Shown: positions 52,370 to 61,632 of the stretch, one piece after another
Position numbering within the stretch: the first letter of the stretch is position 1
Layout of the letters: every line of letters begins with the position of its first letter
Origin: Thermaerobacter marianensis
GTDB taxonomy: Bacteria; Bacillota; Sulfobacillia; DVGY01
DNA: 64,000 nucleotides
NCBI GenBank assembly: GCA_020724425.1
Contig: DYGY01000005.1
Span: 30,380-94,379 of the forward strand
Direction: 5' to 3'
Program-made: the position numbers and the translations under genes
Notes under the pieces: generated by a model
Seen by the model: the letters and a program-made list of their open reading frames with translations, nothing else
The model's database searches: none
What the model was told of the DNA's origin: nothing

Positions 52370-53824
52370 TTGCGGATAGGTAAGAAGCAATTGGGATATT
52401 TGTTGGGGCCGTTGTTGTTTGTGTTTGTTATGTTTCTCCCTCCTCCACAGGGGATGACTGTTGAAGGGAAAGCGGTTCTTGCCATTACTTTATGGATTGC
52501 TACCTGGTGGATAACTCAGCCGATACCGATACCTGCTACTGCCTTACTACCTATTGTTCTTATGCCTGCTACTGAGGTTTTGACTAGCAAAGAGGTTACT
52601 TCCAATTATGCTAATCCTCTGATTTACATCTTCTTAGGTGGCTTTATGATAGCTCTTTCCATGGAACGCTGGCAACTGCATAAAAGATTGGCATTGTTTA
52701 TCCTTTCTAAGATTGGTTCAGATCCCGCAAAGCTTGTTTTAGGTTTCATGGCCACAACAGCATTTCTCTCCATGTGGATTTCCAATACTTCTGCTACGAT
52801 GATGATGATTCCTATTGGTTCTGCGGTTATTAGCCAGATGAGTCCACTTGTATCTAAGGGTGAGAAGGAGGACAATTTTGGCACTGCGTTGATGCTTGGT
52901 ATTGCCTATTCTGCTTCTGTGGGTGGTATTGCCACGTTGATTGGTACACCTCCTAATATTGTTTTTGCTGGTATTTTTCGAAGTCTCTATGGGATAGATA
53001 TTGGTTTTGCACAATGGATGCTTTTTGGTTTTCCGTTAGCTGTAGTTGGGGTACTTTTGATTTGGCTTTATTTGACCAGAAGGGCCTATCCTTTGAGTAC
53101 TGAAGAGATTCAGGGAGCAAGTGAGGTTATTTCTTCTGAGTTGAAGAAGTTGGGTAGGATGAGTTATGAGGAGAAGGCTATCCTGGTAGTTTTTGTCTTG
53201 GTGGCATTCTCATGGATAACTAGGCCTTTTTTGATTAATGCCTTTTTGCCAATGATTGATGATGCTACTATTGCTATTGCTGGAGCTATTCTTCTGTTTG
53301 TGATTCCTAGAGGGTTAAGGAGAGGCCAGTTCATTAGTGATTGGTCTATTGCTGATAAGCTTCCTTGGGGAACCCTGATTCTTTTTGGAGGGGGCCTGGC
53401 TTTAGCTGATGGTTTTTCTAAGAGTCGTTTGGCAGCTTATTTAGGTGAACTTGTAGGGTTGATTCATGGAGCTCCACTACTAGTTATTCTGTTGATTAGT
53501 GTCTATGGTACGATTTTCTTGACTGAGGTTACTTCAAATACTGCTACTGCCAGTATTCTTCTACCGATTATGGGAACTATTTCAGTGGCTCTGGGTGAGA
53601 ATCCTGTTTATCTAATGGTGGGGGTTACGGTAGCTGCTAGTTGTGCTTTTATGTTGCCTGTAGCTACTCCTCCGAATGCTATTGTTTATGGAACTGGAAA
53701 GGTGAAGGCTGAGCAGATGGCCAAGGCCGGGCTTGCTCTTAATCTTGCTGGTGGTCTGTTGGTGAGTCTGTATGTGTTTTTGCTTTTGCCATTGTTATGG
53801 GGAAATGTTATTAAGTTGTTTTGA
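52370..53824 (+). CDS. DASS family (SLC13) anion:sodium symporter
   Basis: Divalent anion transporter of 484 aa with about twelve helices. WWITQPIPIPATALLPIVLMP (about 44-64), FLSMWISNTSATMMMIPIG (first SNT motif, about 127-145), IGTPPNIVFA and TEVTSNTATASILLPIM (second SNT motif, about 385-401) with PVATPPNAIVYGTG are diagnostic. Substrates of the family are C4-dicarboxylates, citrate, sulfate or phosphate. TTG start at 52370 with AGGGGGATGG upstream. It has its own promoter with a CRP-like palindrome and a long terminator, so is monocistronic. Confidence 0.9.
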   Translation: MRIGKKQLGYLLGPLLFVFVMFLPPPQGMTVEGKAVLAITLWIATWWITQPIPIPATALLPIVLMPATEVLTSKEVTSNYANPLIYIFLGGFMIALSMERWQLHKRLALFILSKIGSDPAKLVLGFMATTAFLSMWISNTSATMMMIPIGSAVISQMSPLVSKGEKEDNFGTALMLGIAYSASVGGIATLIGTPPNIVFAGIFRSLYGIDIGFAQWMLFGFPLAVVGVLLIWLYLTRRAYPLSTEEIQGASEVISSELKKLGRMSYEEKAILVVFVLVAFSWITRPFLINAFLPMIDDATIAIAGAILLFVIPRGLRRGQFISDWSIADKLPWGTLILFGGGLALADGFSKSRLAAYLGELVGLIHGAPLLVILLISVYGTIFLTEVTSNTATASILLPIMGTISVALGENPVYLMVGVTVAASCAFMLPVATPPNAIVYGTGKVKAEQMAKAGLALNLAGGLLVSLYVFLLLPLLWGNVIKLF

Positions 53825-53825
53825 T

Positions 53826-53877
53826 GGTATTAGCAATCCCCCATCGATTGTCTGTAGATGGGGGTTTTGCTAATACC
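53826..53877. terminator. Long bidirectional terminator
   Basis: GGTATTAGCAA (53826-53836) pairs perfectly with TTGCTAATACC (53867-53877), and inside it CCCCCATC pairs with GATGGGGG around an eleven-base loop. TTTT stands within the 3' arm. The structure lies between the convergent DASS and GNAT genes and can end transcription from both sides. Confidence 0.75.
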
Positions 53878-53907
53878 AAGTGAACTTGGGGTAGAGGGTG
53901 TCTTGTG

Positions 53908-54360
53908 TTACAGTTCTTTAACCATGTTATAGGCATCTTCACCATCTGCATAAAAACTCTTAAGTATTTGGTGTTCTCTAAATCCTAGTGCTTTGTATAG
54001 TCCTATTGCTCTTTGGTTGCTGCTCCGTACCTCTAATGTTATTTGTTGATAGAGTTGAGTCAACTCCTTCAATCTTTTTTCAAGATATCTCTTGGCTAGA
54101 CCCTGAGAGCTATATGCCGGTTTAATACAAATGGAATATAGGCGAATTAGCTTGCTATTATGTCTAGTGAGGTAGATAGCATACCCTACCGGTACTTCTT
54201 CTAAAAGGAGTATTTCAGTTATAATTGTGTGATTGCGATTAGTTAGGAGTCTCTTGAATGTCGCCCTACTAAAGCCATCATAGGAGTTAAAGCATTCCTG
54301 CTCTATCTCTAATAGCAGGGGGAGATCTTCTAATCCGGCAGCGCGATAGTTTGGATGCAT
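53908..54360 (-). CDS. GNAT family N-acetyltransferase (RimI-like)
   Basis: 150-aa acetyltransferase. The acetyl-CoA motif reads RLYSICIKPAYSSQGLAKRYLEKRL (motif A with SQGLA in place of the usual R/QxxGxG), and the C-terminal LEVRSSNQRAIGLYKALGFRE is motif B, typical of RimI. ATG 54360 is one base after the stop of the ATP-grasp gene with AGGTGA upstream; an in-frame ATG at 54435 lies inside that gene. The tight coupling to a RimK-type ligase suggests it acetylates the product or peptide of that pathway, not ribosomal protein S18. Confidence 0.85.
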   Translation of the reverse strand: MHPNYRAAGLEDLPLLLEIEQECFNSYDGFSRATFKRLLTNRNHTIITEILLLEEVPVGYAIYLTRHNSKLIRLYSICIKPAYSSQGLAKRYLEKRLKELTQLYQQITLEVRSSNQRAIGLYKALGFREHQILKSFYADGEDAYNMVKEL

Positions 54361-54361
54361 A

Positions 54362-55234
54362 CTAATCACCTGCCAGATGTTTAATAATCTCTTTGTAAAT
54401 ATCAGGGTTACATTGATCTTCATTACCAGCATCAATATTGGGATTGTCGTTAACCTCTATAACGTAGTACTCTCCTGAAACTTCTTTGATATCTACTCCG
54501 TAGAGGCTTTTCCCGATAGCGTTGCTAGCATCGAGGGCAACCCTAAGCAATCTTGGATTAGCTGTCTCAATTGGCACCCCTATCACCTGAACTATCTCTC
54601 CGTTTTCTGAACGATCCATTGTTCTCCAGGTATTATGAGCAAATACATAACGGACTACTGCTAGTACCTTGCCGTTAAGAGTTATAACTCTCCAGTCAAA
54701 ATCACTGGGGATGTATTGTTGTACAACGATTCTGTCTGATCTTCTTAGAAATTTCTTGCCTGTTTTGATGAATTCTTCAACGGTATTTACTTTTTCGACG
54801 TAGGCAGAAAAACTGGAGTTAGGTGCTTTGAGAACTAGAGGAATGCCAAACTGGGTAAATAGTTCTTCTGCATTTTCTTTAGTTATTTCATTGGTATTTA
54901 AAAAGGCTGTCTCTGGGATGGGTACTTCTTTGTTAATTAGGTGTTGGTACATGTTGACTTTGTCACAGCAAATCCTGATGCTTTCTGGTTCATCAAGAAC
55001 TCTAAGGCCCATAAGTTGAGCTAATCGGGCTACTAGGTAACTAGTGTTAAGTGGATCAGTTAAAGCTCTGATAAAAATAGCATCGTAGTTTTTCATATAC
55101 TTGAGTTCGTTCTTAAAGAGAAAGTCTAGTTGATGTCCTAATTCGAAGGCAGATAAACGATAGTTGGTTAGAGCGGTCAACTCAACTGAGCTTCTGATGG
55201 TATATTTTTCGGTAAAGACAGCTATTCTTGCCAT
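54362..55234 (-). CDS. RimK-type ATP-grasp ligase
   Basis: 290-aa ATP-dependent carboxylate-amine ligase. Expected blocks: LDEPESIRICCDKVNMYQHL (about 80-100, start of ATP-grasp), PLVLKAPNSSFSAYVEKV (about 131-148, P-loop-like Lys and Ser-rich loop), IVVQQYIPSDFDWRVITLNG (about 170-190) and GVDIKEVSGEYYVIEVNDNPNIDAGNED (about 245-272, metal-binding E and N). Residues 1-75 form the pre-ATP-grasp fold. It overlaps the RLAN-like gene by 13 bases. In most relatives the RLAN and ATP-grasp parts form one chain of about 480 aa; here they are separate. The amino acid it ligates is unknown. Confidence 0.85.
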   Translation of the reverse strand: MARIAVFTEKYTIRSSVELTALTNYRLSAFELGHQLDFLFKNELKYMKNYDAIFIRALTDPLNTSYLVARLAQLMGLRVLDEPESIRICCDKVNMYQHLINKEVPIPETAFLNTNEITKENAEELFTQFGIPLVLKAPNSSFSAYVEKVNTVEEFIKTGKKFLRRSDRIVVQQYIPSDFDWRVITLNGKVLAVVRYVFAHNTWRTMDRSENGEIVQVIGVPIETANPRLLRVALDASNAIGKSLYGVDIKEVSGEYYVIEVNDNPNIDAGNEDQCNPDIYKEIIKHLAGD

Positions 55235-55863
55235 GTTCCCATTTCACCCACAATCTTCTTTTCTTTAAGGGTTAGCTCTGATATTTGGAGTGGTTCTATT
55301 GCCGAAAGAAGATAGTCTGCACTAGTTACAATGACTCTAGTTCGCATTAAGGGAATCTTAAAGACCTCAAATACTTGCTTGGCAAAAGACTCATATTCAG
55401 GTACCAGGGTCATTCCCAGAACGCATCTAACTGTATCTATCCTGTAGTCATCAGGTAATGACTGACAAATGGTTGCATATTTCCCGGTCATGGTAAGAGC
55501 TCTGAGCTTGGTTTCCATATCGTCTCTGCTTGTTATGACCTGGTATTTAGTAGAAAAAGGATTAATGGGATAAGCAAGAACAGGTGGGGTAACCCTATCA
55601 GTTGCTATCTCATATGGAGGGATAGGGATCTGATGTGCTAAAGCTTTCTGCATTGCCAAGGGAACTACATAGGCATCTAAAGCCTCTTCACTGGTAGGAT
55701 GAATGGTTATGCCGAGTAATTCGGCATCTAGTGATTTGTAGTAACCTTCTGTTAGATAGGTGTAATCACCAAAAAGATTAAAATAGGTAATGCTATCAGT
55801 AAAGCCTGGTGAAAACTTTTCCAAAGCTACTGAATTCAACTTAAACAAAGCTGAATAATTCAT
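55222..55863 (-). CDS. RLAN-like protein (N-terminal region of RimK-like ligases, stand-alone)
   Basis: 213 aa. TYLTEGYYKSLDAELLGITIHPT (about 34-56, read in two parts) resembles the RLAN domain (RimK-like ATP-grasp N-terminal), whose hallmark is YLTEGYYxSLxAE. The rest (PYEIATDRVTPPVLAYPINPF and onward) is not matched to a known domain by eye. It overlaps the ATP-grasp gene by 13 bases and is first in the operon, so it probably works in a complex with that ligase as substrate-selecting subunit. ATG 55863 has GTGAGGAAT upstream. No enzyme motif of its own is seen. Confidence 0.65.
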   Translation of the reverse strand: MNYSALFKLNSVALEKFSPGFTDSITYFNLFGDYTYLTEGYYKSLDAELLGITIHPTSEEALDAYVVPLAMQKALAHQIPIPPYEIATDRVTPPVLAYPINPFSTKYQVITSRDDMETKLRALTMTGKYATICQSLPDDYRIDTVRCVLGMTLVPEYESFAKQVFEVFKIPLMRTRVIVTSADYLLSAIEPLQISELTLKEKKIVGEMGTWQE

Positions 55864-55899
55864 TGGGATGATTCCTCACTTATTTGGTTTTTGAACTGC

Positions 55900-56230
55900 A
55901 GGAAGGGGGTGTATCAACCTCCTTTTATACCATTTATCTTCATCATAGTTCCCTTTTTGTATTTAGACAATAGGGAGTTTTTTAGGTATCAAAGATGCAG
56001 GAAGCTGAGGGGAGTATCTTTAACCTAATGCGACAAGAAGTCCCCTCTTTAGGTGGGGGATGAATTGTTACCTCGTTGAAAAACACCCGAACATATGCTA
56101 TATATAATCAGTCATAAGAAGTATATATGACTAAAAAACCGTTGGGCAAACGGGGTTAGCTTGGTAATTATGTTAACGTTAGTTGGTATGTTGTCATAAG
56201 GTATGTTATGGTTATTTCAAAAGATTTATA
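55900..56230 (+). mobile_element. Decayed IS200/IS605- or TnpB-type element sequence (no intact gene)
   Basis: The 404-base gap 55864-56267 holds no gene. It contains a right-end-like hairpin CCCC(T)C...G(T)GGGG at 56042-56058 followed by GATGAATTG, then at 56073-56135 an AT-rich stretch ending ATATATGACTAAAA that looks like the left end and first codons of a TnpB-type gene. Next comes the hairpin CCGTT-GGGCA-AACGG (56139-56153) followed by GGTTAGCTTGG, which recalls the conserved guide-RNA (omega RNA) scaffold near the 3' end of TnpB genes. This suggests tandem, internally deleted remnants. At 55904-55926 AAGGGGGT and ACCTCCTT form a further hairpin upstream of the RLAN gene. Based on remembered motifs; uncertain. 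Confidence 0.4.
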
Positions 56231-56234
56231 ATGA

Positions 56235-56263
56235 AGAGTGCAGGGGTGAAGCCCCTGCACTCT
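56235..56263 (-). terminator. Strong hairpin after coat protein genes
   Basis: AGAGTGCAGGGG (56235-56246) pairs perfectly over twelve bases with CCCCTGCACTCT (56252-56263) around TGAAG. It lies 4 bases beyond the stop of the CotF-like gene on the minus strand. No T-run follows in that direction, but position and strength suggest a terminator or 3' end stabiliser. Confidence 0.6.
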
Positions 56264-56267
56264 GTTA

Positions 56268-56552
56268 TTAGAATGGCTGTTGTGTTGGTTGATACTTGTT
56301 GGTGAGTTGTTGAAGTTCTTGTGGTGAGATAAAGCTTGGCTGGTACCAGCCTCTTTGACTCATAACAGTAAAAAGGCGCAGGGCATTTTCCTGTTCTTCC
56401 CGAAGTATATCCTGGAAGGCTCTTCGAAGGTTAGGTGCCCCTGCTTCAAGTACTGCTGAGTTGTAGCAGTTGCTGATGTGCTTTTCAGTGGCAAGACAAT
56501 CTGTCATGATATTTTTGTCGCTTAGTGATGTTGTGTTCGGATTGGGTTGCAT
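56268..56552 (-). CDS. Spore coat protein, CotF family
   Basis: 94 aa. MTDCLATEKHISNCYNSAVLEAG and LREEQENALRLFTVMSQRGWY match the CotF family, a ferritin-like helical protein of the spore coat. The tail is Gln/Pro-rich (QQLTNKYQPTQQPF). ATG follows AAGGAGG. It lies 12 bases after the partner coat gene, so both belong to one sporulation operon probably read by sigma-E or sigma-K in the mother cell (no clear promoter seen). Confidence 0.85.
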   Translation of the reverse strand: MQPNPNTTSLSDKNIMTDCLATEKHISNCYNSAVLEAGAPNLRRAFQDILREEQENALRLFTVMSQRGWYQPSFISPQELQQLTNKYQPTQQPF

Positions 56553-56564
56553 TTCTATACCTCC

Positions 56565-56999
56565 TTATTCCCGTCCTTTGTTGTAGCGACGAGTGGTAGT
56601 TTCTTGTGTGTGTGTTTGACTGCGGATAGGGGGATAATATCCGTAGCTTTCGGTTTGACCATAGTTTGTAGGGGTTGGTCTGAATTGTCCCTCGATGCTG
56701 CTTGGGTGGCCGGCATAGCCGTGTTGTGGTCCCTGGTAGGCTCTTGTCTGATAGGTCGGATTGCTGTAGTATGGTTGAGTGCCAGGGATTGCTTGTTGAA
56801 CTGTACCTTGAGCTGTGTTATTAGCTTCACGGAGAAGTAGTTCATAGTGCCAGAGATGAGAGTTCTGGACTTCTCTTAACACTTGTCTGACTTCTGGATC
56901 CTGAGCCTGTGCGGCATAGAAACCGAACTTTTCGATGAGGACTACTTCTTGGTTGATACGGTCGGAGAGTTCTAGGAACTCTCTTTGGGTAATGCTCAT
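56565..56999 (-). CDS. Spore coat protein with CotF-like helical domain and Tyr/Gln-rich tail
   Basis: 144 aa. The first 60 residues form a helical CotF-like domain (REFLELSDRINQEVVLIEKFG, VLREVQNSHLWHYELLLREA). The remainder is low-complexity, rich in Tyr, Gln, Pro, Gly and Thr (QPYYSNPTYQTRAYQG, GYYPPIRSQTHTQETT), as in tyrosine-rich coat proteins that are cross-linked. ATG follows TTGGAGGTG. First gene of the pair with the CotF-like protein. Confidence 0.8.
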   Translation of the reverse strand: MSITQREFLELSDRINQEVVLIEKFGFYAAQAQDPEVRQVLREVQNSHLWHYELLLREANNTAQGTVQQAIPGTQPYYSNPTYQTRAYQGPQHGYAGHPSSIEGQFRPTPTNYGQTESYGYYPPIRSQTHTQETTTRRYNKGRE

Positions 57000-57188
57000 T
57001 TACTAACACCTCCAAATTTATCTTTTTCAAGATTAGGCTGTGACTGAACAGTACTTTTCATAAGTGGTAATATGAGGTAACGGCAAGGTTTTTATTGTGA
57101 ATAGTGGTTAAAGCATTGAAAAATAGGGTGGATTTAGGATAAACTGCTGTTTAGACAAAACTTAGTCAGTCAAGGAGTGCGACAAGAT

Positions 57189-58402
<1,214 letters not shown>

Positions 58403-58414
58403 GGTGGGGTAAGG

Positions 58415-60163
58415 ATGAGAAGAACTAAGATAGTTGCTACATTAGGTCCTGCAGTTGATACTGAGGAGAAGATAAGGGAACTGATTGAGTCTGGGGTAGA
58501 TGTGGTTAGGTTGAATCTATCTCATGGAACTCATGAGTATCATCACAGGTTTATTGAAATGGTGAAAGCGGTTTCAAAGACTGTTGATAAAAAGGTTGGT
58601 ATTCTTTTGGACACCCGTGGCCCCGAAATTAGGGTTGGAAAGTTTGCTGAGGGTTCTGTAGCCTTAAAAGAGGGACAGTCTTTTGTTCTTACAAGTGAAG
58701 CTATTTTAGGAACAACAGAAAGGGTAAGTGTTACTTATCCTGAGTTATCACAGGATGTGAAGCTAGGTGATCAGCTACTTTTAGATGATGGTAATCTGGT
58801 TGTAGTTGTTAAGGAAATTAAGGGTGTAGATATCCAGTGTGAAGTGGCTGTCGGTGGAGTTTTGAAGGATAATAAGAGGGTTGCTCTCCCGGGTATTCGT
58901 GTTAATCTTCCCGCTCTGACTGAAGATGATATCTCTGATATTATTTTTGGTATTGAGGAGGGGGTTGATTTTGTTGCTGCTTCCTTTATGAGGACTGCAG
59001 AGGATGTTTTGGCTGTACGGAAGGTACTAGAGGATAGTGGTGGTACCCAGTCTATTATTGCTAAAATCGAGAATGAAGAAGGTGTCAGCAATTTAGATGA
59101 GATTCTAGAGGTTGCTGATGGTTTGATGGTGGCTAGAGGTGATTTGGGTGTTGAGGTTCCTGCTGAAGAGGTGCCATTGATTCAAAAGACAATGATTGAG
59201 AAGGCTAATCTTATTGGTAAGCCTGTAATTACTGCTACGCAAATGTTAGAATCAATGATAGAGCATCCTCGGCCAACTAGGGCAGAGGCTAGTGATGTGG
59301 CTAATGCTATTATTGATGGTACTGATGCTGTTATGTTATCTGGTGAAACTGCAGTTGGTAAGTATCCTTTTGATGCTGTAAAGTTTATGGATAGGATTGC
59401 TAGGAGAACAGAGGCAGCATTGCCCTATGTGGAGATACTTAAGAAGCGAGGCCATGATAGTCATGGGAAGGTAACTGATGCTATTAGTTATGCTTCCTGT
59501 ACTGCTGCTAGTAATTTGGGGGCTAAAGCAATCATTACAGCTACTCAGTCAGGTCATACTTCAAGGATGGTTGCTAGATATAGACCGGAGTCACCGGTAA
59601 TCGCTGTGACACCTTCTGAGAAGGTTTGTCGGCAGTTGCAGTTAATCTGGGGCGTTGTGCCGATGCTAGTTAGGGCTAGTGACTCTACTGATGAGCTGGT
59701 AGAGGATGCAGTGAAGGTTGCTGTTGATAGTGGTCTTGTTGCTCATGGTGATCTTGTTATTATCACTGCTGGTGTACCTGTAGGTATTCCTGGTACTACT
59801 AACCTTTTGAAGGTGCATACTGTTGGTGATGCCATGTTACAGGGCAAGGGTATTGGTAAGGAGAGTGTTACCGGTAAGGTTGTGGTTATTAGAAGACCAG
59901 AGGATGCTAAGAAGTTTGAGCCTGGTGATATCATAGTTACTTATGGAACTGATAAGGATATGGTTCCATATATTGAACAATCCGGTGGTATTGTGGCTGA
60001 AGAGGGTGGACTGACTTCTCATGCTGCTCTTGTTGGCTTAAATTTTGGTCTTGCTGTGATTGTGGGAGCTAAGAGAGCCACTGATGTTCTTGTTGATGGT
60101 GAGATAGTTACTCTTGACCCCATCAGAGGTCTTGTATATAAGGGTAAAGCAGAGGTCCGTTAA
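58415..60163 (+). CDS. pyk: Pyruvate kinase with C-terminal PEP-utilising domain
   Basis: Makes pyruvate and ATP from PEP. RTKIVATLGPAVDTEEKI and VVRLNLSHGTHEYH at the N-terminus, IIAKIENEEGVSNLDEIL (catalytic Lys) at about 215, and the MVARGDLGVEVP stretch are canonical. Residues after about 475 add the extra domain found in Bacillus-type enzymes, a PEP-utilising swivelling domain with EEGGLTSHAALVGLNFGLAV (TSHA with His). 582 aa. Operon pfkA-pyk as in many Firmicutes. Confidence 0.96.
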   Translation: MRRTKIVATLGPAVDTEEKIRELIESGVDVVRLNLSHGTHEYHHRFIEMVKAVSKTVDKKVGILLDTRGPEIRVGKFAEGSVALKEGQSFVLTSEAILGTTERVSVTYPELSQDVKLGDQLLLDDGNLVVVVKEIKGVDIQCEVAVGGVLKDNKRVALPGIRVNLPALTEDDISDIIFGIEEGVDFVAASFMRTAEDVLAVRKVLEDSGGTQSIIAKIENEEGVSNLDEILEVADGLMVARGDLGVEVPAEEVPLIQKTMIEKANLIGKPVITATQMLESMIEHPRPTRAEASDVANAIIDGTDAVMLSGETAVGKYPFDAVKFMDRIARRTEAALPYVEILKKRGHDSHGKVTDAISYASCTAASNLGAKAIITATQSGHTSRMVARYRPESPVIAVTPSEKVCRQLQLIWGVVPMLVRASDSTDELVEDAVKVAVDSGLVAHGDLVIITAGVPVGIPGTTNLLKVHTVGDAMLQGKGIGKESVTGKVVVIRRPEDAKKFEPGDIIVTYGTDKDMVPYIEQSGGIVAEEGGLTSHAALVGLNFGLAVIVGAKRATDVLVDGEIVTLDPIRGLVYKGKAEVR

Positions 60164-60179
60164 AGGAGCGATAAGTGCT

Positions 60180-60572
60180 GTGCTTTTTGGTCGTTTGTGG
60201 CTATTATTTACTTTAGTGCCTGTTGTAGAGTTAGCTTTGCTACTTTTAGTGGGACGGCAAATTGGCTTTTGGGAGACTGTAGCTCTAATAGTCATTACTG
60301 CGGCTATTGGTGCTAAGCTTGCTAAAAACCAGGGGTTGGGTGTGCTAAGACAGATTCAAAGAGAGCTCAATGAAGGCAGGATTCCGGCAAATAGTTTTCT
60401 TGATGGTATTATGATTCTAGTTGCTGGGGCTCTTTTAATCACACCGGGAATTCTAACAGATGTCTTTGGGTTTTTGTTTTTGATACCAAAAACAAGAGGG
60501 TATTTTAAGCTATGGCTTAAGGTTCGCTTCATGAAATATGTTGAGGGAGACATCTACTACAAAAGACGTTAG
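60180..60572 (+). CDS. fxsA: FxsA family membrane protein
   Basis: About 130 aa with three or four hydrophobic segments. LWLLFTLVPVVELALLLLVG at the N-terminus, GAKLAKNQGLGVLRQIQREL and GALLITPGILTDVFGFLFLIP are the FxsA pattern. In E. coli overproduction relieves F-plasmid exclusion of phage T7; the native role is unknown. GTG 60180 is the start nearest the expected N-terminus, eleven bases after AAAGGAG. It lies just after pyk and may share its transcript. Confidence 0.85.
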   Translation: MLFGRLWLLFTLVPVVELALLLLVGRQIGFWETVALIVITAAIGAKLAKNQGLGVLRQIQRELNEGRIPANSFLDGIMILVAGALLITPGILTDVFGFLFLIPKTRGYFKLWLKVRFMKYVEGDIYYKRR

Positions 60573-60595
60573 AAGGTTCTGAGAGGAGATAGGGG

Positions 60596-61618
60596 ATGCA
60601 CATCGATTTTGCAAAGACACCTATGTTGGTAGCGTGGGAGGCTACACGATCATGTAATCTGGCTTGTGTACATTGTCGAGCTGAAGCACAGTTGGAGCCT
60701 GACCCTGAGGAGTTGACTACAGAAGAGGCGTTTGGTCTGGTAGATGAGATAGCCAAGTTTGCTAGACCCATCTTCATTATCACTGGTGGGGAACCGTTGT
60801 ATCGTAGGGATATTTTTGATGTGGCCGAGTATGCTGCTAAGAAAGGCTTTCATGTGGCCATGTCACCTAACGGTACTTTACTTACCCCTGAGAATGTAAA
60901 GAGGATGAAAGAGGTCGGTGTTCAGAGGATTTCTGTCAGTCTTGATGGTTCTTCTCCTGAAAAACATGATGATTTTAGGATGGTACCTGGGGCTTTTGCC
61001 GCTACTGTCCAAGGGCTTAAATATTCACAAGAGGTAGGGTTACCCTATCAGATCAACACTACGGTAACTAAGCGTAATGTGGATAATTTGCCCCAGATGA
61101 AGGAAAAAGTGATTGAGTTAGGGGCAGAAGCCTGGGATATCTTTATGCTTGTTCCTACAGGTAGGGGGAAGCTTGAAGATGAGGTTTCGCCACAGAGATA
61201 TGAAGAGGTATTACACTGGGTTTATGATCAGTCTCTTGATTCACCCATACAGATTAAGGTTACCTGTGGTCCCATGTATATGAGGGTTGTCCATCAGAGG
61301 GGTGGCAAGACACCAAGACAGCATGGTCGTGGTTGTATGGCTGGTAACGGTTTTGTTTTTGTTTCTCATAAAGGGGAGGTATTCCCCTGTGGATATTTCC
61401 CGGTACAGGCAGGTAATATTAGAGAAGAGTCTTTTAAGGATATCTATCAGGAGTCTTCTTTGTTTAAGACTTTAAGGGATCCTAGTAAGCTTGTTGGTAA
61501 ATGTGCTATTTGTGAGTATAGGGAGACGTGTTTTGGTTGTAGAGCCAGAGCTTATGGTGCTTCAGGCAACTATATGGCTGCTGAGCCTTTTTGTGTGTAT
61601 AGGCCCGGACAGAGTTAA
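60596..61618 (+). CDS. Radical SAM/SPASM protein, AhbD/NirJ-like
   Basis: 340 aa. The radical SAM motif is CNLACVHC (Cys20, 24, 27) after PMLVAWEATRS; ITGGEPL and NTTVTKRN follow in order. The C-terminal SPASM domain (about 250-330) has cysteines in GCMAGNGFVFVSHKGEVFPCG and GKCAICEYRETCFGC. The closing ARAYGASGNYMAAEPFC is close to AhbD, the Fe-coproporphyrin decarboxylase of the alternative heme pathway, and to NirJ. No other heme genes are near, so a peptide- or cofactor-modifying role cannot be excluded. It precedes the Crp/Fnr regulator by 14 bases. Confidence 0.8.
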   Translation: MHIDFAKTPMLVAWEATRSCNLACVHCRAEAQLEPDPEELTTEEAFGLVDEIAKFARPIFIITGGEPLYRRDIFDVAEYAAKKGFHVAMSPNGTLLTPENVKRMKEVGVQRISVSLDGSSPEKHDDFRMVPGAFAATVQGLKYSQEVGLPYQINTTVTKRNVDNLPQMKEKVIELGAEAWDIFMLVPTGRGKLEDEVSPQRYEEVLHWVYDQSLDSPIQIKVTCGPMYMRVVHQRGGKTPRQHGRGCMAGNGFVFVSHKGEVFPCGYFPVQAGNIREESFKDIYQESSLFKTLRDPSKLVGKCAICEYRETCFGCRARAYGASGNYMAAEPFCVYRPGQS

Positions 61619-61632
61619 GGAGTTAAATCTCT

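Noticed and set aside
56547..56845. Open frames of about 95 aa on both strands over the coat protein genes
   Set aside because: They are shadows of the low-complexity Tyr/Gln/Pro-rich coat gene at 56565-56999, without ribosome binding sites or family features.
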